Source: DASRAU01 sp035638075 (GTDB lineage Bacteria; Acidobacteriota; Polarisedimenticolia; Gp22-AA2). Taken from it: DNA of 64,000 nt. The number at the start of each line of letters is the position of its first letter. Position 1 is the first letter of the stretch. Location of the stretch: contig DASRAU010000021.1 of the NCBI GenBank assembly GCA_035638075.1, positions 146,473 to 210,472 of the forward strand, in the 5' to 3' direction. This document shows positions 33,639-40,751 of the stretch, piece after piece. Below the pieces are notes generated by a model. That model was not told the DNA's origin. It saw only the letters and a list, made by a program, of their open reading frames with translations, and did no database searches. Made by a program: the position numbers and the translations under genes.

Positions 33639-36302
33639 TCAGTACCGGATGCGTCGATCGACCGCAGTGGGTTTCGGAACCTCGACCCTGACCCGCGCAT
33701 CGAGCGCTCGTGTCCCATGCGGGAGCACCGCGAGAGGATTGATCTCGATTTCGCGGATCTCGGGACAGAAGCCGGCCAGCGCGGAGAGACGGAGAAGGAC
33801 GTCCGCCAGGGCCGCTTCGTCGGCCGGGGCGGCGCCGCGGGCGCCGCGCAGGAGCGCCGCGCCCCGCAGGCCGCCGATCATCTCGCGCGCCTCCTCCTCC
33901 CCGAGAGGAGTCAGGCGGAACTGCGCGTCGGCGAGGATCTCGGTCAGGATGCCGCCGCTGGCGCAGGCGACCACCGGGCCGAAGTTGGGATCCTCGATCA
34001 TGCCGGCCAGCATCTCGATCCCGCCTGACACCATCTCCTGCACCAGTCCCCGCACCATGCGCGCGCCGAGGCGGGCGGCGAGATCGCGCCACGCGGCGCG
34101 CAGCGACGCCTCGTCGGCGAGGCCCAGCCGCACGGCGCCCGCTTCGGTCTTGTGCAGCAGCTCGGGGCCGGAGGCCTTCAGCACCACGGGATACCCGAGG
34201 CCCGCGGCGGCGCGGACCGCTTCGTCTTCCGTGGCGACGGCCGCCGCGCGCGCCGCCGGGATGCCGATGGCGGCGAGCAGCTCCTGCGCCTCCGCGGCCG
34301 TCAGCCAGCCCCCGCCGCGCCGGAGCGCCGCCTCGACGACGGTGCGCGACGCGTCGCGCAGCGCGTCCGGCCAGGCGGGCGGGACGCTTTCGGGGCGGCG
34401 GCGCCACTCGCCGTACGAGGCGACGCGCGCCAGAGCGGCGGCCGCGGCCTCCGGGAAGCGGAAGCAGGGGACCGGCCCCACCAGGCGCGAGGCTCCCTGC
34501 GCGGACATGAAGACGCCGAGCACCGGCTTCGGCCCCGCCGTGGCGGCCGCGCGCCGCACGGCCGCCGCGACATCCTCGAGCCGGGTGATGAGCGGCGGGA
34601 TGAAGATGACCAGGACGCTGTCCACCGCCTCGTCCTGAAGCAGGAGCGTCAGCGCGGCCTCGTACTGCTCCGCCGAGGCCGAGGCGATCATGTCCACCGG
34701 GTTCGCGACCGAGGCCTCCGGCGGCAGCCGCTTCTTCAGCTCGGCCACCGTCGCGTCGCCGAGCGACGGCAGCGACAGCCCGCGCGCTTCGCAGGCGTCG
34801 GCCGCGAGGATCCCGGGTCCCCCGGCGTTGGTCAGGATCGCCACGCGCCGCCCGGCCGGCACCGGCTGCTGCGCGAGAAGCGTCGCGGCGTCGAACATCT
34901 CCTCGATGGTGTCGGTGCGGATGACGCCGGATTGCCGGAAGAGCGCGTCCACGATGGCGTCGCGCGAGGCGAGGGCGCCCGTGTGGGACGAGGCGGCCCG
35001 GGCGCCGGCGGCCGATCGTCCCGCCTTCACCGCGACGATGGGCTTGCGTCGCCCGACGCGGCGGGCGATCAGGCTGAAGTTGCGCGGGTTCCCGAAGCTC
35101 TCGACATAAAGAAGGATGACGCGGGTGCGCGGGTCGCCCGACCAGAAGACCAGGAGGTCGTTGGTCGAGACGTCGGCCGCGTTGCCGATCGACACGAAGC
35201 TGGACAGGCCGAGGTCGATCGAACGGGCGTAGTCGAGGATCACGAGCCCCAATGCGCCGCTCTGCGTGGACATGGCGACACCGCCGGCAGGAGGCGAGAC
35301 CGGCGCGAAGGTGGCATTGAGCGGCGCTTTCGGATCGGTGCTCAGGAGCCCCATGCAGTTCGGTCCGACCATGCGCATGCCGGCGCGCCGCACCTGGTCG
35401 AGGAGCGCCGCCTCGCGCGCGCGCCCGGCGGCGCCGGTCTCGCCGAACCCGGCCGTGATGAGGGTCAGCGCCTGGACCCCTTTCGCGGCGCAGTCCTCCA
35501 CGACCGCGGGGACCGCGTCCGACGGCACCGAGATCACCGCCAGGTCGATCGGCCCCGGGATGTCGCTCACGCGCGGGACCGCCGGAACGCCGCCGATGTT
35601 TTTGGCCGTCGGGTGGACGGCGTGGATGGGTCCTGGAAAGCGGTGCTCGAGCAGGTTCTGCAGGATGGCGCGGCCGATGCCGCGCGGCTCGTGGCTGGCG
35701 CCGACGATGGCGACGCCGCGTGGCGAGAAGAACGCGCGCATCGAGGCGGTCGCGGCCGAGTCGGATCGCTCCCCGGCGAGATCGCGCGACGCGGCCGTCG
35801 GCTCGAGAGACAGGCGCAGGCGGATCCCGTCCGTGTCGCGGCTCTCGGCGACGGCGAAGCCCGAGTCGAGGAAGATCCGCAGGCGCCCCTCCTGGTCGCG
35901 GGGCACGCGCGTGAGGAAGAAGCGCAGGCCGTGCTCCCAGGCGGCCGCGGCCAGGAGCTCGAGCGCCCGTGTTCCGAGTCCGCGTCCGCGCAGGGGCGCG
36001 GCCACCGCGAGCCCGACGAATGCCTCTTCGGATCCGGCCGAGGCGCGCGTGTAGCGCGCGATGCCCACCAGCCGCGCTCCCGCTTCGGCGACGAGCGTCA
36101 GCTGCTGCGCCGGGTCCTCGGGCGCGTCGTTCGCAGGGGGTTCGGGCGGCCAGCCCGGCCCCCGCTCGACGGGGCTCAGCGGCGCGAGACGAGCGGCGAG
36201 ATCGCGCAGCCCCGCCGCGTCGTCGGGTGACAGGGCGCGCAGCCGCAAGGTCGTTCCGTCCCTCAGGACGACGTCGGTGTCGAACGCTTCCGCGGGGCTC
36301 AC
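33639..36302 (-). CDS. GNAT-acyl-CoA synthetase (ADP-forming) fusion
   Basis: 887 aa. An N-terminal GNAT domain (about 12-165; PLRGRGLGTRALELLA is the acyl-CoA loop) is joined to a CoA-binding domain (about 187-315; FSPRGVAIVGASHEPRGIGRAIL), a succinyl-CoA-ligase-like domain (about 320-500; AASSHTGALASRDAI with the likely phosphorylated His) and an ATP-grasp domain (about 650-880; VLKASGPELLHKTEAGAV). Related fusions with GNAT at the other end are protein lysine acetyltransferases (Pat); this one may be a Pat or an acyl-CoA synthetase. The start is a GTG at 36302 without a clear ribosome binding site. Confidence 0.9.
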   Translation of the reverse strand: MSPAEAFDTDVVLRDGTTLRLRALSPDDAAGLRDLAARLAPLSPVERGPGWPPEPPANDAPEDPAQQLTLVAEAGARLVGIARYTRASAGSEEAFVGLAVAAPLRGRGLGTRALELLAAAAWEHGLRFFLTRVPRDQEGRLRIFLDSGFAVAESRDTDGIRLRLSLEPTAASRDLAGERSDSAATASMRAFFSPRGVAIVGASHEPRGIGRAILQNLLEHRFPGPIHAVHPTAKNIGGVPAVPRVSDIPGPIDLAVISVPSDAVPAVVEDCAAKGVQALTLITAGFGETGAAGRAREAALLDQVRRAGMRMVGPNCMGLLSTDPKAPLNATFAPVSPPAGGVAMSTQSGALGLVILDYARSIDLGLSSFVSIGNAADVSTNDLLVFWSGDPRTRVILLYVESFGNPRNFSLIARRVGRRKPIVAVKAGRSAAGARAASSHTGALASRDAIVDALFRQSGVIRTDTIEEMFDAATLLAQQPVPAGRRVAILTNAGGPGILAADACEARGLSLPSLGDATVAELKKRLPPEASVANPVDMIASASAEQYEAALTLLLQDEAVDSVLVIFIPPLITRLEDVAAAVRRAAATAGPKPVLGVFMSAQGASRLVGPVPCFRFPEAAAAALARVASYGEWRRRPESVPPAWPDALRDASRTVVEAALRRGGGWLTAAEAQELLAAIGIPAARAAAVATEDEAVRAAAGLGYPVVLKASGPELLHKTEAGAVRLGLADEASLRAAWRDLAARLGARMVRGLVQEMVSGGIEMLAGMIEDPNFGPVVACASGGILTEILADAQFRLTPLGEEEAREMIGGLRGAALLRGARGAAPADEAALADVLLRLSALAGFCPEIREIEINPLAVLPHGTRALDARVRVEVPKPTAVDRRIRY

Positions 36303-36423
36303 GCGGGCGTATGGTACCGCGCTCTTCGGAGACTCCCGAGGGGGTGGTCGGGAGGTGGATCGACCCGTCGGGCGATACCCCTGAACTCCCTGTCACCAAA
36401 GGGTTTTGCGGCGATCGAGCGCG

Positions 36424-36439
36424 TGGCATCGACCTTGCT
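36424..36439 (+). promoter_or_regulatory. Putative sigma-54 promoter for the LPATAS-sortase pair
   Basis: TGGCATCGACCTTGCT: GG at 36425-36426, exactly ten bases, GC at 36437-36438. It resembles the element at 24275. The predicted start near 36450 leaves a 20-base leader holding AAGGAGG. Confidence 0.65.
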
Positions 36440-36469
36440 GGATGAACGGCGGAAGGAGGACATACCTCA

Positions 36470-36847
36470 ATGACACGTTCGTCTCTTTTTTCGCTGATGC
36501 TGGTCGCCGGCCTTGCGATGGCGGGGACCGCCCGGGCGCAGGACACGCCGCCGCCCGCGGGCGACCCCGATCCGATGCTGCAGGCGGCCACGGGCGATCC
36601 GGCCACGCCGGGCTCGCGCCCGACGTACGACCCGAATCGTCCTTCGGCCGATCCGAGCCAGCCCTCGACGGGGCCGGCGGCCGACCCGTACCGCTCGACC
36701 CCCGATCCGACCCGCGATACCGATGACCAGCGCAACCTGCCCGCGACCGCCAGCAACGCTCCCGTGCTTCTGTTGATTGGCGCCGTGGCGCTTGGTACGC
36801 TGGCTGCGTTCCTGGTGCTCCGCCGGCGGGGAGTGACTCATACCTAG
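36470..36847 (+). CDS. Small Asp/Pro-rich surface protein with LPATAS sorting signal
   Basis: 125 aa: a signal peptide (MTRSSLFSLMLVAGLAMAGTARA), an Asp-Pro-rich spacer (DPDPMLQ, TYDPNRPSADPSQPS, PDPTRDTDD), then NLPATAS (89-95), a hydrophobic helix (PVLLLIGAVALGTLAAFLVL) and RRRGVTHT. It is the same design as the protein at 24350, with only the sorting signal conserved in sequence. A sortase gene follows at once, so it is the obvious substrate. The ATG follows AAGGAGGACATACCTCA. Confidence 0.88.
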   Translation: MTRSSLFSLMLVAGLAMAGTARAQDTPPPAGDPDPMLQAATGDPATPGSRPTYDPNRPSADPSQPSTGPAADPYRSTPDPTRDTDDQRNLPATASNAPVLLLIGAVALGTLAAFLVLRRRGVTHT

Positions 36848-36859
36848 GACCGGTCGTGA

Positions 36860-36899
36860 AGAGGCTCCGCGGCTCATGGCTTGGCGCCGCGGGGCCTCT
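36860..36899 (+). terminator. Hairpin between the LPATAS gene and the sortase gene
   Basis: AGAGGCTCCGCGGC pairs with GCCGCGGGGCCTCT, 14 positions with one G-T wobble, around a 12-base loop. No T-tract follows. It may attenuate sortase expression relative to its substrate or protect the upstream message, and it argues against a sortase start at 36856. Confidence 0.4.
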
Positions 36900-36942
36900 C
36901 TCGATCGCCGGGCGCGCGGCCGGGAGCATGGAAGGCTCGACG

Positions 36943-37551
36943 GTGCGGCGACTCCTGGCGATCGGACTGCTTCTGACAGGCCTCACCTTCCTCGGGGCCT
37001 GGACCTGGGAGCAGCTCGACACGCGGTGGTTCCAGGAAACCCAGAACCGCCGCCTGGCCGAGCTGCAGCACACGCGGTCCTCGTCGCCGAAGGCGAAGAC
37101 CTCTTCCACCTCTTCCGCCAGGCGGAAGGAGAAGCCGGCCTCCACCGTCCCGCCTCGCACCGGCGAGTTGATCGGGAAGATCGACATCGACCGGGTGGGG
37201 CTCTCGGCGATCATCGCGGAGGGGACCGACAACCGCACGCTCCGCCGCGCCGTCGGCCACGTCCCTTCCACGCCCCTGCCCGGGGATGACGGCAACGTGG
37301 TCCTCGCCGGGCACCGCGATTCGTTCTTCCGGGCGCTGCGGACGGTGGTGGAAGGAGACCGGATCGAGCTGACCACGCCGGGCGCGACGCTGGCCTACGA
37401 GATCACCTCGATCGAAGTGGTCGGAGCCGAGGACACCGACGTGCTCTGGCCGACGAAGGAGAAGTCGCTGACGTTGATCACCTGCTACCCGTTCCACTAC
37501 ATCGGTCCCGCCCCCGACCGATACGTCGTCCGCGCCCGCCAGCTCGACTGA
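36943..37551 (+). CDS. Class D-like sortase
   Basis: 202 aa from the GTG at 36943. An N-terminal helix (RRLLAIGLLLTGLTFLGAWTW) precedes a basic Ser-rich linker and a sortase domain (about 75-200). The triad is His124 in LAGHRDSFF, Cys181 in LITCYPF and Arg193/197 in DRYVVRA. TCYPF and the short overall length fit class D rather than class A or E. It is expected to cleave LPATAS between Thr and Ala and attach the protein to an amine. Start choice: GGAAGG lies seven bases before GTG 36943; a GTG at 36856 and an ATG at 36928 are in frame, but the first lies before a hairpin and neither has a good site. Confidence 0.88.
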   Translation: MRRLLAIGLLLTGLTFLGAWTWEQLDTRWFQETQNRRLAELQHTRSSSPKAKTSSTSSARRKEKPASTVPPRTGELIGKIDIDRVGLSAIIAEGTDNRTLRRAVGHVPSTPLPGDDGNVVLAGHRDSFFRALRTVVEGDRIELTTPGATLAYEITSIEVVGAEDTDVLWPTKEKSLTLITCYPFHYIGPAPDRYVVRARQLD

Positions 37552-37626
37552 AGACGGCCGCGGCGGTCCCGCGAGGCGCCTCCCCAGACGGCGCCGACGC
37601 TCCCTCCCCGAAGGAGGTCCGGTTCC

Positions 37627-38355
37627 ATGGTGCGGAAATCGATGCTCGTTCTGATGGCGCTCGCCGCGGCTGGTACGATCGCGGTCTGGCCGCACGCCGC
37701 GGGCGCGAACGACAAGAAGGAGAAGCGCGAAGCGGAGGCGAACGAGATGATGCGCGAGGCCGACGCCGTGCTGAAGACCGCCGTCACCGCCCCCGACAAG
37801 GGGATTCCGAAGGAGCTGCTGGAGCGCGCCGAGTGCATCGGCGTGTTCCCCGGCGTCAAGAAGGGGGCGTTCGTCCTCGGCGGCGAGTACGGCCGCGGCG
37901 TCTTCACCTGCCGCAAGGAGAGCGACGGCACGATGGGTCCGCCGGCGCTGTTCACCATGGGCGGCGGCAGCATCGGCTGGCAGTTCGGCGGCAAGAAGGT
38001 GGACGCGGTGCTGCTGATCATGAACCAGGACGGGGTGCGGCGCCTCCTCCAGGATCAGTTCACGCTGGGCGGCGAGGTCGCGGCGGTGGCCGGCCCGGTG
38101 GGACGCACGGCCCAGGCGTCGACCGACGCGCAGATGAAGGCCGAGATCCTCTCCTGGTCGCACGCGCGCGGCGTGTTCCTGGGGGCCGCCTTCAAGGGGG
38201 CGGTGATCAAGCCGGACGGCTCGGGGATCGACGCGCTCTACGGCAAGCCGATGACCGCCTCGGAGATCCTCATCGCGGCGAGCGTGGATCCCCCGGATTC
38301 CGCGAAGCCGTTCGTCGAGACGGCAACCGAGTACTCGCGCCGCAGCGCGTCGTAG
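37627..38355 (+). CDS. Secreted SYLF-domain (YSC84-like) lipid-binding protein
   Basis: 242 aa with a signal peptide (residues 1-27). The SYLF domain (about 40-225) shows the core ERAECIGVFPGVKKGAFVLGGEYGRG, GGGSIGWQFGGKKVDAVLLIMN and AAFKGAVIKPDGSGIDALYG. Eukaryotic SYLF domains bind phosphoinositides; bacterial secreted ones have no settled role, and an envelope-lipid role is inferred. The ATG follows GAAGGAGGTCCGGTTCC. It is 75 bases after the sortase and may share its transcript. It converges with the MopE-like gene, one base between stops. Confidence 0.9.
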   Translation: MVRKSMLVLMALAAAGTIAVWPHAAGANDKKEKREAEANEMMREADAVLKTAVTAPDKGIPKELLERAECIGVFPGVKKGAFVLGGEYGRGVFTCRKESDGTMGPPALFTMGGGSIGWQFGGKKVDAVLLIMNQDGVRRLLQDQFTLGGEVAAVAGPVGRTAQASTDAQMKAEILSWSHARGVFLGAAFKGAVIKPDGSGIDALYGKPMTASEILIAASVDPPDSAKPFVETATEYSRRSAS

Positions 38356-38356
38356 C

Positions 38357-40120
38357 TCAGCAGCCCTCGTCGACGGCGCCGTCGCAGTCGTCGTCGATGC
38401 CGTTGCCGCAGAGCTCCGGGTTGTTGCCGCTGTTGTCGTTGCAGCCGAGCGCGCCGCCGGAGCAGAAGTAGATTCCTTCCTTGCACAGATCCGAGTCGGG
38501 ACCGTCGCACGGCGTCCCGACGAGCGGATCCTCCGAGCCGTCGGGGCTGGAGAGGTCGCAGTCGTCCTCGATCCCGTTGCACAGGTCGAGGTTGTCCCCG
38601 GTGTTGTCGTCGCAGGTGATGACGCCGTTGACGCACAGGTTGTGCCCTTCGACGCATTTGTCGCTGTCCGGACCGTCGCAGGCGCCCACGCGCGTGTCCT
38701 GCGACCCGTCGGGGGTGGAGGGGTTGCAGTCGTCGTCGATCCCATTGCAGATCTCGCGGTTATCGCCCGTCGTGTCGTTGCAGACGAGCGTGTGGCTGGT
38801 GGGGGAGCAGGCGCGCACTCCCTCCGGACAAAAATCCGCGTCGGGCCCATCGCAGGCGGCGCCGGCTTGCGGATCCTGCGAACCATCGGTCGTCGCGGGG
38901 TTGCAATCGTTGTCGAAGCCGTCGCAGAGCTCGGTGCCGCCGGGGTGGACCGTGGGGTTGGTGTCGAGACAGTCGCCGTTGCAGACGCGGAAGCCATCCC
39001 CGTCCTGGTCGGCCTCGTTCGCGGGGACCACCCCGTCGCAGTCGTCATCCACGCCGTTGCACACCTCCGGGTTCGTCGGCGTCGTGTCGTTGCAGGCGAG
39101 CGTCCCTCCGGTGCAGAAGCGGATCCCCTCGATGCAGTGATCGCCGTCGGCGCCGTCGCAGGGGGCGCCGATCCCGGGATCGGCCGATCCGTCGTTCGTC
39201 TGCGGGTTGCAGTCGTCATCGAGACCGTTGCAGAGCTCCGGCTGCCCCGGATGGATGGCCGGGTTCTGATCGTTGCAGTCGGTCCCGCCGGTGCAGGCCG
39301 CATCCGGGGAACCGTCCTGGTCGGCGTCGGGGCAGGGAGGACAGACGTTCTCCTCGTCCACGCTGCCGTCGCAGTCGTTGTCCTTCGCGTCACAGACCTC
39401 GGTCGCCGGCAGCGTCTGCCCGGCGCATCCCTCGAACGCCGTGCCCGCGGCATTGCAGGCGCTGGCGCCGGCCTTGCAGGTCCCGACGCCTTGCGTCCCC
39501 GCCGGTCCGGTGTAGCAGGTGACGTAGCTCCCCGGGACGCAGATCGCGCCCCCCGGGGCGGGACGACAGGTCCAGCCGGTCGTGTCGCGGATCAGGATCT
39601 CCCCGGTCTGGCAGGGGATGCCGAGCTTGGGGGCGGTGACCGCGCCGTCGGCCAGGCCGCTCGTTCCGACGGCGCCGGCGGCGACGTTCATCGCCACGGC
39701 GGCCGTGCTCGAGGACGAAGCGGTCGCCGCCTGGTCCGAGACCAGCGCGTAGGGAGCGCTGGTGAGGCGGACGCGCGGCGTCAGGGTCTCTCCGCCCACG
39801 GTGATCTGCAGATAGCGATCCGGCAGCTGGAACTGGCCCGTGCTCAAAGGCAGGTCGACCTGGAAGCGGCCCTGCTGCACGTCGACGGAGAGCGGCCCGA
39901 TGGTCGTGATCGGCAGGCCGCCGAACTCCGCGTCGAACAGGGCGAAGGTCATGTTGTACGCCCCCTGCGCGGGGAGCGGGTTGCCGGAGGCGCGGTCGGT
40001 GAGCGACCCCTGGACCTTGATCGTCTGCGGCGTCGCCGCCGACGGATCCGGCGCGGGCGTCAGCACCAGGGCCGCGAGGGCGAGAAGACACGGCGCGAGG
40101 CGCCGGAGCGAGCGTGACAT
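38357..40120 (-). CDS. Secreted MopE-like protein with CxGxDxDC repeats
   Basis: 587 aa. After a signal peptide the first 190 residues have the tail-fibre-like pattern QGSLTDRASGNPLPAQGAYN and LTSAPYALVSDQA, common in myxobacterial and acidobacterial surface proteins. From about 245 on there are seven MopE motifs (CDAKDNDCDG, CNGLDDDCN, CNGVDDDCDG, CDGFDNDCN, CNGIDDDCN, CNGIEDDCD, and CGNGIDDDCDG at the end) in a Cys- and Asp-rich repeat array. MopE itself binds copper; here calcium or metal binding is likely but unproved. The ATG at 40120 follows GGGGGAGG. Confidence 0.88.
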   Translation of the reverse strand: MSRSLRRLAPCLLALAALVLTPAPDPSAATPQTIKVQGSLTDRASGNPLPAQGAYNMTFALFDAEFGGLPITTIGPLSVDVQQGRFQVDLPLSTGQFQLPDRYLQITVGGETLTPRVRLTSAPYALVSDQAATASSSSTAAVAMNVAAGAVGTSGLADGAVTAPKLGIPCQTGEILIRDTTGWTCRPAPGGAICVPGSYVTCYTGPAGTQGVGTCKAGASACNAAGTAFEGCAGQTLPATEVCDAKDNDCDGSVDEENVCPPCPDADQDGSPDAACTGGTDCNDQNPAIHPGQPELCNGLDDDCNPQTNDGSADPGIGAPCDGADGDHCIEGIRFCTGGTLACNDTTPTNPEVCNGVDDDCDGVVPANEADQDGDGFRVCNGDCLDTNPTVHPGGTELCDGFDNDCNPATTDGSQDPQAGAACDGPDADFCPEGVRACSPTSHTLVCNDTTGDNREICNGIDDDCNPSTPDGSQDTRVGACDGPDSDKCVEGHNLCVNGVITCDDNTGDNLDLCNGIEDDCDLSSPDGSEDPLVGTPCDGPDSDLCKEGIYFCSGGALGCNDNSGNNPELCGNGIDDDCDGAVDEGC

Positions 40121-40160
40121 GCAACCTCCCCCGGGCGTCACGTGGGGCGCCCTGATGCCG

Positions 40161-40655
40161 TTAGTTTCCCGCCGGGACGACGGTGTAATAGACGATGGGA
40201 CCGGTGAACGGATCGGTGTCGACCACGAGGCATCCCGAGGATGTCGTCAGGTAATTCGACGGACTGGTCAGGCTCGAGGAGGACGTGCTGCGATAGACGT
40301 CATAGGACGCGGCCGCTCCCGACCAGGACAGGTCCACGTGGCCCGGATCGACGGCATTGCGCAGGACGATGAGATGGTTGGGGACCGGCAGGTCGGGCGT
40401 GAACGGCGCCGCCCCGAGGACGACGCCGAAACCGGCGTTACAGAAGGAGGCCGCGCCGGACGGCTCCAGCTCCGCCACCGTGACCGCGAGATCGAAGCGT
40501 GCCGAGGCGGCATCCGCCACGCCGGCGGTGACGGACACCCCATCCAGCGAGAAACGGGCGGACTCCTGCGCGAAGGCGCGCGGAGCGCCCAGGAACGCCA
40601 GCACTGCGAAGCATCCCGAAAGAACGATCGGCGTGCGACACCGGGACGGCTGCAT
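40161..40655 (-). CDS. Secreted protein with a fibronectin-III-like segment
   Basis: 164 aa with a signal peptide (LSGCFAVLAFLGAPRAFAQ). The C-terminal part (VDLSWSGAAASYDVYRSTSSSS, then VYYTVVPAGN) reads as one FN3-like domain. The first third (ARFSLDGVSVTAGVADAASARFDLAV) is unassigned. It is just upstream of the MopE-like gene on the same strand (40-base gap), with its own ribosome binding site (CGGAGGAGACGG) and a sigma-70-like promoter, so the pair may be a surface-protein operon. Confidence 0.75.
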   Translation of the reverse strand: MQPSRCRTPIVLSGCFAVLAFLGAPRAFAQESARFSLDGVSVTAGVADAASARFDLAVTVAELEPSGAASFCNAGFGVVLGAAPFTPDLPVPNHLIVLRNAVDPGHVDLSWSGAAASYDVYRSTSSSSLTSPSNYLTTSSGCLVVDTDPFTGPIVYYTVVPAGN

Positions 40656-40689
40656 CCGTCTCCTCCGATCGGTTGTTGGATCGGAGGCT

Positions 40690-40718
40690 CATGTACGCCC
40701 CCCGGCCCGCCCTGTCAA
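40690..40718 (-). promoter_or_regulatory. Sigma-70-type promoter for the 40655 gene
   Basis: On the minus strand TTGACA and TACATG are separated by 17 bases, with TTGACA matching the -35 consensus exactly. It lies 35 bases upstream of the ATG at 40655. Confidence 0.5.
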
Positions 40719-40751
40719 GCAACATTCGGGGGCCGCCGGCCGCGGTCGCTC

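Noticed and set aside
39400..39420. LPATE in the MopE-like protein as a sorting signal
   Set aside because: It is in the middle of the chain, with no hydrophobic helix or basic tail after it.
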